A stretch of 64,000 nt of DNA from Thiothrix phosphatis (GCF_035668035.1 NZ_JAYMYJ010000082.1:15001-79000), one strand, 5' to 3'. Shown: positions 17,845 through 26,280, counted from the first letter of the stretch. Made by a program: numbers and translations. Notes: generated by a model from the letters alone, not told the origin.

Positions 17845-18498
17845 ATGGACAACGGTTTCGGTTCTTTCATCCGCAGCAGAACGCAAGAGAAAAATCTATC
17901 TATTAGTCAGTTAGCAGAGCTTGCAGGCATCAACCGCAAAGCCTTGTATAACCTGCTGGACGGCAGCGTAGGCGAGACAAAATTCAAAACGCTGACCAAA
18001 CTCGCCATCGTCCTCGACATGCACCCGATGGAATTGTTCAGCGCCTACTTCGAGTCGATAGACTTCGCCTATGACGGCAACATCACCGCAGGCCGCACCG
18101 ACACCCTGATCGAAAGCGACGACATCGGCTTCATTGATGACGTAACGATGCCGGACGGCAGCACCGTTTCCGTCTGCACCACCTTCGACAAAATCTGGCG
18201 CATCCAGAACACCGGCAAAGTCCACTGGCAAGGCCGCAGTCTCATCTGCGTCGACGAATTACTCGAAGTGCGCGGGATGGATGGCAGGCGTATGACCCAC
18301 GGCCTGCGCACCGCCCGCAAGCAATACTCAGTACCTGACGTAGCCCCTGGCGAACGGATTGACCTCACCATCACCTTCACTGCCCCAGGCTACGCTTGCT
18401 CAGTCATCTCCTGCTGGAAAATGGTCGACGCTGACGGGGAATTCTGTTTCCCCAGCAATGAGCCACTCTCCTGCATGGTGCGGGTGATCTCGCTCTGA
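17845..18498 (+). CDS. XRE-type HTH regulator fused to an NBR1-Ig-like domain
   Basis: 217 residues from the ATG at 17845 (a TTG 13 codons earlier overlaps the putative operator and is rejected). Residues 5-65 are an XRE helix-turn-helix (SISQLAELAGINRKALYNLL). From about residue 95 to the end the protein has the NBR1 Ig-like fold: a leading D(D)VTMPDGSTV, the FDKIWRIQNTGKVHWQGRSL strand with its two Trp, VAPGERIDLTITFTAPG, and CWKMVDADGEFCFP. This domain is known from autophagy receptors and also occurs in bacteria, sometimes with HTH domains. It is divergent from the lipase gene, with about 130 bp between. Possible regulator of the lipase/surface-protein pair. Confidence 0.85.
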   Translation: MDNGFGSFIRSRTQEKNLSISQLAELAGINRKALYNLLDGSVGETKFKTLTKLAIVLDMHPMELFSAYFESIDFAYDGNITAGRTDTLIESDDIGFIDDVTMPDGSTVSVCTTFDKIWRIQNTGKVHWQGRSLICVDELLEVRGMDGRRMTHGLRTARKQYSVPDVAPGERIDLTITFTAPGYACSVISCWKMVDADGEFCFPSNEPLSCMVRVISL

Positions 18499-18594
18499 CG
18501 AGCAGAACCGCTTTCCACCATGCCGACACCATCCTAAAATTGATGTGGTTAGACTATTCCAGACACACGAAGCTAGGCATCGTTGTTGTGAACC

Positions 18595-18744
18595 GTGGAA
18601 AACCTTATAAAACAAGCAACCAAACCATCGTGCCCTGCCGAATTTATCGAAACCGATTACAACCAGGTTCGTTTGCACTCTGCCAATGGCTACCGCGCCC
18701 CGATTGATTCTGAGGCAGATTTTTACCAGCAACTCGCTTATTGA
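18595..18744 (+). pseudogene. IS3-family transposase C-terminal relic
   Basis: A 49-codon open stretch ending in TGA reads FIETDYNQVRLHSANGYRAP near its centre, the YNxxRxHSxxGYxxP signature at the C-terminus of IS3-family (rve domain) transposases. Nothing of the DDE catalytic core or the first reading frame is present, and I could not identify element ends. It marks past insertion-sequence activity in this A+T-rich region, 380 bp from the MITE. Confidence 0.7.
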
Positions 18745-18792
18745 AATGCCCACTTTTGATGGAGTAGATCAGATTTTTGCCATACACAGGGA

Positions 18793-18827
18793 TAAAAAAG
18801 CAAAGCCAACATAAATCTGGCTTTGCT
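18793..18827 (-). terminator. Rho-independent terminator of the PEBP gene
   Basis: On the minus strand AGCAAAGCCA (18827-18818) pairs with TGGCTTTGCT (18808-18799) and is followed by a run of six T. It lies just after the PEBP stop at 18840. Confidence 0.85.
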
Positions 18828-18839
18828 AAAATTTAAACC

Positions 18840-19952
18840 TTATAAAGGAAGAAACTCTACCTCTCTAGGCCCATAAACCCCTCTCAAAGTTGTTTCACCT
18901 AATACATGCCCATTTATAGCAGACAACAAGGTGGACTTAGTTGCCGGAACCCCGCCAAATGTCAAGACGCCAACGTCAAGATCCAATGCATAAAGCTTAA
19001 ATTCATAAGTATGCTGACTAGGAGGACATGGGCCACCATATGTTGTCGAACCAAAATCATTTACCCCAACACTTATCGAAGCAGGAGCAATCCAGCCATC
19101 AGGTAAAGATGTAGTGCCCGCAGTAGGGCTTTCAAGGTGATAAATTGACCGCATATAAATCAGACATTTACGATTGATATAGATTGATTTTTGCTCTCTC
19201 TTTGCTTTGATGTTCACTGCCCATGAAAGTAGGGTTCGCAGCCAAAATCAAGAAATCAGGCACTTGCAGAGGACAAATGACCGTGATCAATTCTTCACCT
19301 TGAAAGCCCTAGTGCCCGCAGGTATGTTATAAAAAATCCCATGAACAAACTCATGTCCCGGCCACTCAACTGGAACACTTAAATCTTCCATAATCAAAGC
19401 AAAACTTTTTGTTCCATTCGGCACATTATCCCACATTAAAGAGGGAAACTTACCTGATCCATACGCAGCATCCCAACCTAAAGCTTTATTTGCATCACAA
19501 GTATACTCGACAGGGAATGCTCCTCCATTCACCAGCACCGATGAAGTCAATGAGAAAGCATTGACAGGTGGCGTAACACCATTCCCTGTTTCCGCAGCGG
19601 CAGTTTGGTAAGTTGGCGTTGGGTCAATATCAATAAAACCACTACCTTCCATAACAACTCCGTCACCCCCTGTTACTGTAACGGAAGCAGTTTCAGGCTT
19701 GCCATTGAAAGAAATGTAACACAATTCCTTGCCATCCTTCCAATCATCAAATACTAGAAAATGGCCTTCCGACACCTCCCAATTCGGAGTGCTGTCCTGA
19801 GGTAAACTGGTACACATAATCCCAGCAGCTATTCCTGTAAACTCAGGCCATGGGCCAGCAAAAGCCGCTTTCCCACTTAAACCCAGAACGACTATAGACG
19901 AACACAACAATTTACCCAAATGTTGTTTAAAATATTCGTTTCTAACAGACAT
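18840..19952 (-). pseudogene. YbhB/YbcL-type PEBP family protein, split by a 188-bp MITE
   Basis: The 5' part (19952 to 19312) encodes a signal peptide (LLCSSIVVLGLSGKAAFA), a 100-residue extra domain and the first half of a phosphatidylethanolamine-binding (Raf-kinase-inhibitor-like) fold (FVHGIFYNIPAGT). The 3' part (19113 to 18840) encodes the rest (GVNDFGSTTYGGPCPPSQH, then VLGETTLRGVYGPREVEFL). Between them sits the element at 19124-19311. Removing it and one copy of the 10-bp target duplication rejoins the frame exactly as NIPAGT-TSLPDGW and restores a 304-residue protein. As it stands the first half ends four codons into the element (FKVKN-stop), losing the YGGPCPP ligand region. The start at 19952 has GAGGTG 9 nt upstream. 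Confidence 0.9.
19124..19311. mobile_element. 188-bp MITE with 17-bp terminal inverted repeats and 10-bp target duplication
   Basis: Ends are perfect inverted repeats: TAGGGCTTTCAAGGTGA at 19124-19140 and its reverse complement at 19295-19311, with weaker pairing continuing inward (AATTGA). The element is flanked by direct repeats GTGCCCGCAG at 19114-19123 and 19312-19321. The 154-bp interior is A+T-rich and encodes no transposase, so it must have been moved in trans. A 10-bp duplication is compatible with IS4-type transposases, but the parent element is not identified here. Insertion is inside the PEBP gene. Confidence 0.92.
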
Positions 19953-20320
19953 GACTAATGACACCTCGCATATTAAATCAATAAAGGCAAAGAAATACAT
20001 TGACCCCTTTACAAGGGACAAAGCAAAAATTAAAGTATGAAATTTATTTCACCCGAAAACGGCAAATTTCCTTTCACCCAAGAAAATTTGCACGCATGAT
20101 TTAGCGTATAGCCTAACTAAAAAGCCCGTACTCCCATGAATCACCATTTAAAAAGCAAACCAACCATAACAAAAAAAATGTCAACCAAAAACAACATTAT
20201 GCATTTTTTACGGCTTTTTTATAAAACAAAGTTATCGATATAATTGATTTTTTCAAACATTCTTAATTTTTATGAGACAGTTCTCCACTCCTATGGTCGG
20301 CAAACTACTTTTTCACTAAC
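19953..20320. other. A+T-rich intergenic region
   Basis: 368 bp between the divergent PEBP gene and lpxL. It is very A+T-rich with several A and T runs. A TATAAT at 20239-20244 could be a -10 element for lpxL, but no convincing -35 is seen at the right distance. No gene, tRNA or repeat was recognised. Confidence 0.5.
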
Positions 20321-21304
20321 ATGAACCGTTTGCAACGCATTGGATTCTCTGTGGAAAAAACCTCCGGCAAACAATTCCTGCATCCGCGCCACTGGCCGAC
20401 CTGGTTCGGGCTGGGGCTGCTGTGGCTGCTGACTCAACTGCCCTGGGGCGCGCAGATGTGGCTGGGCAAGCAGTTCGGCCTGCTGATGTTCCACTTGCTG
20501 CCCAAACGCCGCCAGATCTGCTGCATCAATCTGGAGCTGGCCTTCCCGGAACTCACGGCGGCAGAGCGCTTCCGGCTTAACCGTAAACATTTCATCTCCC
20601 TCGGGCGCGGCCTGCTGGAAACGGCCCTGAGCTGGTGGGGAAATGATGAAAAACTTGCCCGCCAGACCCGTATCGAAGGCATGGAGCACCTGCAAGCCGC
20701 CATGCAGCGAGGCGGCGTGGTGCTCCTCAGCGCCCACTTCACCAGCCTGGAGCTGGGTGGCCGGTTGCTGGCGCAACACATTCCGCTGCATGTCATCTAC
20801 CGCCCGCACCAGAACCCGCTGATCGAATGGCGCGTCGCCCGGCTGCGTTCGAAACGCTACGGCAAGGCGATTCCGCGCGACAATATCCGCGACATGATCC
20901 GCAGCCTGCAACAAGGCCATGTGGTCTGGTATGCGCAGGATCAGAATTTCGGCCACAAGAACAGCGTGTTCGCGCCCTTTTTCAACGTGGAAGCCGCCAC
21001 CAACACCGCCACCAGCCGCCTCAGCAAGCTGGGCAAGGCGCAGGTCGCGCCCTTTTTCACCCTGCGCACCGAGACGGGTTATCTGCTGAGATTCCTGCCA
21101 GTACTTGAAAATTTCCCTGCAACATCCATACTGGACGATACAACAAGGATTAATCACATCATTGAGCAACAGGTGCGCGAGTTCCCCGCCCAATATTTGT
21201 GGACACACCGCCGCTATAAGGATAATCCCGGCGGTGGTGACCGATACATTCTTTATCCCAAGGAAAACCGATGCAAATCGCACAACACACCGTGGTCACC
21301 ATGA
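20321..21304 (+). CDS. lpxL: LpxL/HtrB-type lipid A acyltransferase
   Basis: A 327-residue inner-membrane acyltransferase that adds a secondary acyl chain to Kdo2-lipid IVA. It has an N-terminal membrane anchor (residues 26-43), the HX4(D/E) catalytic motif in SAHFTSLELGGRLL, VIYRPHQNPLIEW, and the FYAQDQNFG-like block VVWYAQDQNFGHKNSVFAPF, ending with YLWTHRRYKDNPGG, all typical of LpxL. Whether it is LpxL or LpxM/LpxP specific cannot be decided. The last 34 bp overlap slyD in another frame, so the final residues (CKSHNTPWSP) may be a recent extension. Confidence 0.92.
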   Translation: MNRLQRIGFSVEKTSGKQFLHPRHWPTWFGLGLLWLLTQLPWGAQMWLGKQFGLLMFHLLPKRRQICCINLELAFPELTAAERFRLNRKHFISLGRGLLETALSWWGNDEKLARQTRIEGMEHLQAAMQRGGVVLLSAHFTSLELGGRLLAQHIPLHVIYRPHQNPLIEWRVARLRSKRYGKAIPRDNIRDMIRSLQQGHVVWYAQDQNFGHKNSVFAPFFNVEAATNTATSRLSKLGKAQVAPFFTLRTETGYLLRFLPVLENFPATSILDDTTRINHIIEQQVREFPAQYLWTHRRYKDNPGGGDRYILYPKENRCKSHNTPWSP

Positions 21305-21762
21305 CCTATACCCTCACCAACGACAAGGGCGAAATTCTGGATCAGGCGGACGCTTCCCATCCTTTCGCCTACCTGCATGGTGCCAGCAACATCATCGCCG
21401 GGCTGGAAAAACAGCTCACCGGCAAACAGGCCAATGACAGCATGACCGTCACCGTGCCACCTGCGGAAGCTTACGGCGAATACGACGAACGCATGACCCA
21501 GAAAGTGCCGCGCGCCATGTTCCAGGGCATCCCGGAAGAACAGATCGTGGCTGGTGCGGAATTTCACGCCCAAACGGCGGCGGGCAACCAAGTCATCCGC
21601 ATTTCCGCCGTTGACAATGACAGCGTCACCATCGACGCCAACCATCCGCTGGCGGGCGTGCCGCTGACATTTGACCTCACCATCCTGGAAGTGCGGCCCG
21701 CCACCGCCGAAGAAATCGACCATGGGCATGCCCACGGTGCCCATGGCCACCATCACCATTAA
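21271..21762 (+). CDS. slyD: FKBP-type peptidyl-prolyl isomerase SlyD
   Basis: A 163-residue cytosolic FKBP with an inserted chaperone flap. Features: VVTMTYTLTNDKGEILDQ, FAYLHGASNIIAGLEKQLTG, VPPAEAYGEYDERMTQKVPR and a metal-binding His-rich tail (DHGHAHGAHGHHHH) as in SlyD nickel-delivery proteins. AAGGA precedes the ATG, which lies inside the end of lpxL. Proline isomerisation with a possible nickel metallochaperone role. Confidence 0.93.
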   Translation: MQIAQHTVVTMTYTLTNDKGEILDQADASHPFAYLHGASNIIAGLEKQLTGKQANDSMTVTVPPAEAYGEYDERMTQKVPRAMFQGIPEEQIVAGAEFHAQTAAGNQVIRISAVDNDSVTIDANHPLAGVPLTFDLTILEVRPATAEEIDHGHAHGAHGHHHH

Positions 21763-21809
21763 AAATTTCATAAAACAACTGTTTGCCCACAACCCAACTG
21801 GAGACATTC

Positions 21810-22304
21810 ATGGCCACCATCACCCTGCAAGGCAACCCAATTGAAACCAGCGGCGAGCTTCCGGCTGTCGGCAGCGCTGCCCCCGCCTTCACCTTGACCA
21901 AAACCAACCTGTCCGATGTGACCCTGGCTGATTTCGCCGGTAAAACCGTCATCCTGAACATTTACCCCAGCGTGGACACTGGCACTTGCGCCACTTCCAC
22001 CCGTAAGTTCAACGCGCTTGCCAGCAACCTTCCAGACGTCGCTGTGCTGTGCGTTTCCGCAGACCTGCCCTTCGCCCACAGCCGTTTCTGCGGCGCGGAA
22101 GGGCTGGAAAACGTTGTCTCCCTCTCCACCTTCCGCCACCCAGATTTCGGCACGACGTATGGCGTCATCATCACCACCGGAGCATTGGCTGGCCTGCTGT
22201 CCCGCGCCGTTGTCATCATCAAGGATGGCAAGGTCACTTACACCGAACAAGTTCCGGAAATCGCCCAAGAACCCAACTACGACGCGGCGTTGGCGGCAAT
22301 CTGA
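21810..22304 (+). CDS. tpx: Thiol peroxidase Tpx
   Basis: A 164-residue 2-Cys atypical peroxiredoxin that reduces lipid and hydrogen peroxides with thioredoxin. The peroxidatic Cys60 lies in PSVDTGTCATSTRKF and the resolving Cys94 in FAHSRFCGAEG, as in E. coli Tpx. The ATG at 21810 has GGAG upstream and gives the usual MATITLQGNP start; a frame open from 21783 is not needed. A terminator follows 24 bp downstream. Confidence 0.96.
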   Translation: MATITLQGNPIETSGELPAVGSAAPAFTLTKTNLSDVTLADFAGKTVILNIYPSVDTGTCATSTRKFNALASNLPDVAVLCVSADLPFAHSRFCGAEGLENVVSLSTFRHPDFGTTYGVIITTGALAGLLSRAVVIIKDGKVTYTEQVPEIAQEPNYDAALAAI

Positions 22305-22327
22305 AAACCGCTTGGCGAGCAATCAGG

Positions 22328-22356
22328 AAAGCCCGCCTTGTTGCGGGCTTTTGCTT
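22328..22356 (+). terminator. Terminator after tpx
   Basis: AAAGCCCGC (22328-22336) pairs with GCGGGCTTT (22343-22351), followed by TGCTTTT. Confidence 0.88.
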
Positions 22357-22470
22357 TTAAAGCTTAAAATTCAACCACATCACGGCAAGGCCGTCATCTC
22401 TTTACTACACTCCGGCTCGGCGCTCAGAAATATTTTAAACCCACGTTTGTGCGCAGCGCAGGAGTCAAAC

Positions 22471-23025
22471 ATGAAACTGACAGCCTTAATCTTATCAGCC
22501 ATCATCACTGGCGTTGGCAGCGCCGCCGTATGGGCCGCCGATTGTGTCTCATCCTTTTATTGCTATGGGGGAACCGCCGACAGCGTCACCCGGGTGGCGA
22601 CCCGCCCGCCGCCGATCCCCCCCCCCAACCCGCGCGTGGCCCAACAGCGCAGACAGCAGCAGCTTGCATTGCGGAATGACGCCTCGACCCCACGCACGGC
22701 CAACAACACAACGCATACAACCCCGCGCACAACAACACGGGCGAACGTGGGTGCCACATCCGCCCAAGGAGCCAGCCCACGCGCCACCCAACCGCCACAA
22801 CAGCCGCGCATCACTACCCGGACACCGCCAGCCCCACCGGCGCGCGCCACCGTCCGTCCCATTCCCCGCCAACCAGCGGCAAACATAACCAACTGCCAGA
22901 AGCTGAACGACAACGCAGCCCAACTGGAAAGCCAGGCAGTCATCGCCTCCAAACAGGGGGATCGGGACAATTCCGTCAGGCTGTTCAGGGAAGCGGCCAG
23001 GCTGCGTGGGCAAGCTTGCCGCTAA
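22471..23025 (+). CDS. Secreted Pro/Thr/Arg-rich protein
   Basis: 184 residues starting at ATG 22471 with GGAG 8 nt upstream. A signal peptide (LTALILSAIITGVGSAAVWA) is followed by a short Cys pair (DCVSSFYCYGG), a long low-complexity stretch rich in Pro, Thr, Arg and Gln (residues 45-130), and a C-terminal helical segment (NCQKLNDNAAQLESQAVIAS, then DRDNSVRLFREAARLRGQAC) resembling one TPR-like hairpin with a Cys at each end. Unknown function; probably periplasmic, and the disordered linker may bridge an envelope layer. Confidence 0.72.
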   Translation: MKLTALILSAIITGVGSAAVWAADCVSSFYCYGGTADSVTRVATRPPPIPPPNPRVAQQRRQQQLALRNDASTPRTANNTTHTTPRTTTRANVGATSAQGASPRATQPPQQPRITTRTPPAPPARATVRPIPRQPAANITNCQKLNDNAAQLESQAVIASKQGDRDNSVRLFREAARLRGQACR

Positions 23026-23128
23026 ATCAAACGAATGCTGAAGCGGCATCGTTCAAACCCGGCAGGCTTACTGTTACACTACAACCGTCATCATGACTGA
23101 CTTCATAACACGCATTAGGAGAGGAACA

Positions 23129-23533
23129 ATGCCACAACTTTTTTCTGCTGAATGGATGAACGAACTCAAGGATCTGTGGAACGCTGATCCTGACGTCAAG
23201 GACAAACTGGCGGCCATCAATTTCAACTCTGTCATTACCTGCGGCCTTAAAGGCGAGGCCAAACCGCTAGGCGTATTCGTGGTGGAAAACGGTGAATGCG
23301 TCCGCGCGGGTGCTTACGATGGCGAAGCGCCGGACTGGGATATGCGTGCAGACCGCAAAGACTGGTTGAAATGGACTAAAGATCCTCTCGGCATGGTTGG
23401 CTTGGGCACCGCCTATACCTTCGGCAAGCTGAAATTCCTGGTGGGCGATTATGGTGCCATGATCAAGAACCCCGCCATGGCTGGCCCGTTCATCAAATCT
23501 TTCGCCTTGATGGCAAAAATCGACACGCAATAA
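23129..23533 (+). CDS. SCP2 sterol-binding domain protein
   Basis: 134 residues from the ATG preceded by AGGAGAGG. The whole protein is one SCP2-like lipid-binding domain: DVKDKLAAINFNSVITCGLK, then APDWDMRADRKDWLKW, GKLKFLVGDYGAMIKN and MAGPFIKSFALM. It has no signal peptide. A terminator follows directly, so it is monocistronic. Ligand unknown. Confidence 0.87.
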   Translation: MPQLFSAEWMNELKDLWNADPDVKDKLAAINFNSVITCGLKGEAKPLGVFVVENGECVRAGAYDGEAPDWDMRADRKDWLKWTKDPLGMVGLGTAYTFGKLKFLVGDYGAMIKNPAMAGPFIKSFALMAKIDTQ

Positions 23534-23562
23534 ATTTTCAACACAAATGGAATAATTCGCAT

Positions 23563-23597
23563 AGAAAAGCCATCAACAGGTGGCTTTTCTTTTTTTA
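23563..23597 (+). terminator. Terminator after SCP2 gene
   Basis: AAAAGCCA (23565-23572) pairs with TGGCTTTT (23581-23588), followed by CTTTTTTT. Confidence 0.9.
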
Positions 23598-23620
23598 CCG
23601 CTAGTCAGGAGACACACCAC

Positions 23621-24244
23621 ATGAACCTTATCCGCAACCTTCTCGCCATCATCGGCCTGGTCGCCATCATCGGCGGCGCATTCGCCTATACCAAATTCGC
23701 CCCCATGATGAGCCAGATGGAAGGTGTGGACATCCCCGCCGAAAAAGCCGCGCTCGACAAGCTAGACCCCAAAGCCAAAGACGTCTACCTGGATATGTGG
23801 AAGAAGCTGAAGGAAACCGGCAATTCCGCCGACGCCACGGTTGTCAAATTTCCGCTGGCGGATGGTGTCACCCCAGCTGACGCCGAGCAAACCATGAAAA
23901 TGGTCGCCAACGAACACAATATCAAGGCGGTTGGCGAACTGCCGTTATCTGAGCAGGTCAAGCTGGAAACTGGGCAGGATCAACGTTTCCTGAAAATCTT
24001 CCAGTTCTGCAACCCACAGACCGCCATGAAAATGGTGGAGTTCAGCGATGCGTTTGCCGCCTATCTGCCTTGCCGGGTGGCGCTGGTGCAGGACAAGCAG
24101 GGCAAATACAACCTGTACTCACTGAACATGGACATGATGATCTACGGCGGCGCTCCCCTGCCTCCAGAACTGCATGATGAAGCTGTCAAAGTCCAGGAAA
24201 TCATTACCGACATTATGAAACGCGGCGCGGCGGGCGATTTCTAA
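23621..24244 (+). CDS. DUF302 domain protein with N-terminal anchor
   Basis: 207 residues; AGGAGA lies upstream of the ATG. The N-terminus is a membrane anchor or uncleaved signal (LLAIIGLVAIIGGAFAYTKF). Residues 75-190 form a DUF302 fold: DAEQTMKMVANEHNIKAVGE, then KIFQFCNPQTAMKMVEFSDA, YLPCRVALVQDKQGKYNLYS and LDMMIYGG-like NMDMMIYGG. DUF302 proteins are often linked to redox or copper stress, but no ligand is evident. Probably faces the periplasm. Confidence 0.85.
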   Translation: MNLIRNLLAIIGLVAIIGGAFAYTKFAPMMSQMEGVDIPAEKAALDKLDPKAKDVYLDMWKKLKETGNSADATVVKFPLADGVTPADAEQTMKMVANEHNIKAVGELPLSEQVKLETGQDQRFLKIFQFCNPQTAMKMVEFSDAFAAYLPCRVALVQDKQGKYNLYSLNMDMMIYGGAPLPPELHDEAVKVQEIITDIMKRGAAGDF

Positions 24245-24254
24245 CACCCTTACC

Positions 24255-24698
24255 TCAGGCGTGGGGGGAATCATCCTCCCCCCCACCTGAACCAAAAATC
24301 ACCCCTAGCGCAATCAGCACCATGCTGGCGTACCATAACCAGAAACCTGCCCCCAATTGCACGATGTGCATGCTGACGTGCCGCCCCGGAATGTCTTCAA
24401 ACCAAAACGCCTGCCCTGCCAGAAACACACCCACAACCGCCAGTGCTATCGCCCGGTTAGGCTGCTGCTGCATCAGCAACACACCCAACAAGCCAAGCAA
24501 ATTGGCGTACCAGGCAAACTGGAACAAGGCAAACCCTAACCACCCCGTCACCAGCACCCAATATCCCATCACCACGCCATTCGTGGTGTAAAAAACAACC
24601 TGGCTTAGGGAAATCACCCACAGCAACCCGCCCAGGAACAAACTGATCCCAGGCATCGAAAACCAGACTGGCCGTATAATCCGAACTAATGTATCCAT
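24255..24698 (-). CDS. Four-helix membrane protein of unknown function
   Basis: 147 residues from ATG 24698 (AAGAGAG upstream). Four hydrophobic helices are visible (GISLFLGGLLWVISLSQVVF; MGYWVLVTGWLGFALF; LLGLLGVLLM; then ALAVVGVFLAGQAFWF) plus a last one near LWYASMVLIALGVIF. The C-terminal tail is acidic (GGGEDDSPHA), and its coding sequence contains a G8/C8 inverted repeat at 24261-24286 that could act as a hairpin at the 3' end. Family not recognised. It is divergent from amt. Confidence 0.75.
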   Translation of the reverse strand: MDTLVRIIRPVWFSMPGISLFLGGLLWVISLSQVVFYTTNGVVMGYWVLVTGWLGFALFQFAWYANLLGLLGVLLMQQQPNRAIALAVVGVFLAGQAFWFEDIPGRHVSMHIVQLGAGFWLWYASMVLIALGVIFGSGGGEDDSPHA

Positions 24699-24805
24699 GA
24701 CACTCTCTTGAAAAATATCCTTTTTCTTCTTAATCATATACGCAAAGCGAAATTGCACGAAAGGATTGGGCAAAACCTATACGCAATTGTAAATATTCAT
24801 TTTTA

Positions 24806-24820
24806 GTGCATTCAATGCAC
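24806..24820. promoter_or_regulatory. 15-bp palindrome GTGCATT-C-AATGCAC
   Basis: A perfect palindrome around a central C, further flanked by TTTTA and CAAAA, in the 299-bp region between the divergent four-helix membrane gene and amt. It could be an operator for either gene. The half-site order (GTGC...GCAC) is opposite to the NtrC consensus (GCAC...GTGC). No other feature was recognised in this region. Confidence 0.45.
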
Positions 24821-24997
24821 CAAAATAGCACAGTCAAAATAAAAATCCCCACCGTTGAGAAGACAATGCCTCAATAACGGCGAACATGCATCAAAACCCA
24901 AAACAATCACCAAATTTGTGCGCAATACCTCTAGCCATTGCTTGGCAGATGCTTATGATGGTGCGCTTTGCTGTTTTTGCGTTTAGAGGTTACTGGA

Positions 24998-26191
24998 ATG
25001 GAGCAAATTGTACCCGCTTTGGATACCCTGTTTGTCCTGATTGGCGCCGTCATGGTGCTGGCGATGCACGCGGGCTTCGCCTTCCTGGAAGTCGGCACGG
25101 TGCGCCACAAAAATCAGGTCAACGCCTTGGTCAAAATCATTACTGACTTCGCCGTTTCAACCATCGCCTACTTTTTTATTGGCTATATGGTTGCCTACCA
25201 TACGGATTTTTTCAGCGACGCTGGCACATTGGCGGCCCAGAATGGGTATGAGCTGGTCAAGTTTTTCTTCCTGCTGACCTTCGCCGCCGCTATCCCGGCC
25301 ATCATTTCCGGCGGCATTGCGGAACGGGCAAAATTTTACCCACAATTAGTGGCGACATTCGTGATTGTGGCTTTCATCTACCCATTTTTCGAGGGCATGA
25401 TGTGGAACAGCCTATACGGTGTGCAGGATTGGCTCAAGAGCACTTTCGGCACCCCCTTTCATGACTTTGCAGGTTCTGTAGTCGTGCATGCCATGGGCGG
25501 CTGGCTGGCACTGGGCGCGGTCATCCTGTTGGGGCATCGCCAAGGCCGTTACAACAAGCAGGGGCAACCCATGGTGGGGCATCCACCCTCCAGCATCCCG
25601 TTCCTGGCATTGGGTTCTTGGGTGCTGGCCGTTGGCTGGTTCGGGTTCAATGTGATGTCAGCCCAAAAAATTGGCAACATCAGCGGGCTGGTGGCAATCA
25701 ACTCCCTGATGGCGATGGTTGGCGGCATCCTGGCCGCCCTGTTCGTAGGCAAAAATGACCCCGGTTTCGTCCATAATGGCCCGCTGGCTGGCCTAGTCGC
25801 CGTATGCGCAGGTTCTGACCTGATGCACCCGCTGGGCGCGCTGCTGGTCGGCGCAGTTGCAGGCGCATTGTTCGTCTGGGCGTTCACCCTCACCCAGAAC
25901 AAACTGAAAATTGATGATGTGCTGGGCGTATGGCCATTGCACGGGCTGTGCGGCGCGTGGGGCGGCATTGCGGCGGGCATTTTCGGCCTGAAAATGTTCG
26001 GGGGGACGGGTGATGTCAGTTTCGGTTCGCAATTGGTCGGCACGTTGCTCGGAGTGGCCATCGCCACGGTGGGCGGCTTTGTGATCTATGGCATCCTCAA
26101 GGCCACGATGGGTATCCGCTTGTCGCAGGAAGAGGAATACAATGGTGCGGATCTGAGCATCCACATGATCAAGGCCAATTCGGATACCTGA
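24998..26191 (+). CDS. amt: Ammonium transporter (Amt family)
   Basis: 397 residues from ATG 24998 (AGAGG upstream), giving MEQIVPALDTLFVLIGAVMV; about eleven transmembrane helices. Typical Amt elements: HAGFAFLEVGTVRHKN, AAIPAIISGGIAERAKF, DFAGSVVVHAMGGW with the first pore His, and HGLCGAWGGIAAGIFG with the second pore His. No cleavable signal peptide and no adjacent glnK, unlike many amtB operons. Conducts ammonium/ammonia into the cell. Followed by its own terminator. Confidence 0.94.
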   Translation: MEQIVPALDTLFVLIGAVMVLAMHAGFAFLEVGTVRHKNQVNALVKIITDFAVSTIAYFFIGYMVAYHTDFFSDAGTLAAQNGYELVKFFFLLTFAAAIPAIISGGIAERAKFYPQLVATFVIVAFIYPFFEGMMWNSLYGVQDWLKSTFGTPFHDFAGSVVVHAMGGWLALGAVILLGHRQGRYNKQGQPMVGHPPSSIPFLALGSWVLAVGWFGFNVMSAQKIGNISGLVAINSLMAMVGGILAALFVGKNDPGFVHNGPLAGLVAVCAGSDLMHPLGALLVGAVAGALFVWAFTLTQNKLKIDDVLGVWPLHGLCGAWGGIAAGIFGLKMFGGTGDVSFGSQLVGTLLGVAIATVGGFVIYGILKATMGIRLSQEEEYNGADLSIHMIKANSDT

Positions 26192-26246
26192 AAACCCTTC
26201 GGAGTAACAGGTTTCACCCCATAGCCTAGGTGGAATTGCGTAGAAT

Positions 26247-26280
26247 AAACCCCATGACTGATAACCATGGGGTTTTTCTT
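26247..26280 (+). terminator. Terminator after amt
   Basis: AACCCCAT (26248-26255) pairs with ATGGGGTT (26267-26274), followed by TTTCTT. It ends exactly where the next frame begins. Confidence 0.85.

Noticed and set aside
18499..18594. Left end of an insertion sequence before the transposase relic
   Set aside because: No inverted partner could be found downstream of the relic, so element borders cannot be supported.
20291..21283. Minus-strand open frame of 330 codons
   Set aside because: Antisense to lpxL, which has the catalytic motif and normal length.
24261..24286. G8/C8 inverted repeat as an independent terminator
   Set aside because: It lies inside the coding end of the four-helix membrane gene and lacks a T tract in either direction.
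24806..24820. NtrC binding site upstream of amt
   Set aside because: The half-sites are in the opposite orientation (GTGC...GCAC), and no sigma-54 -24/-12 element with correct spacing was found before amt.
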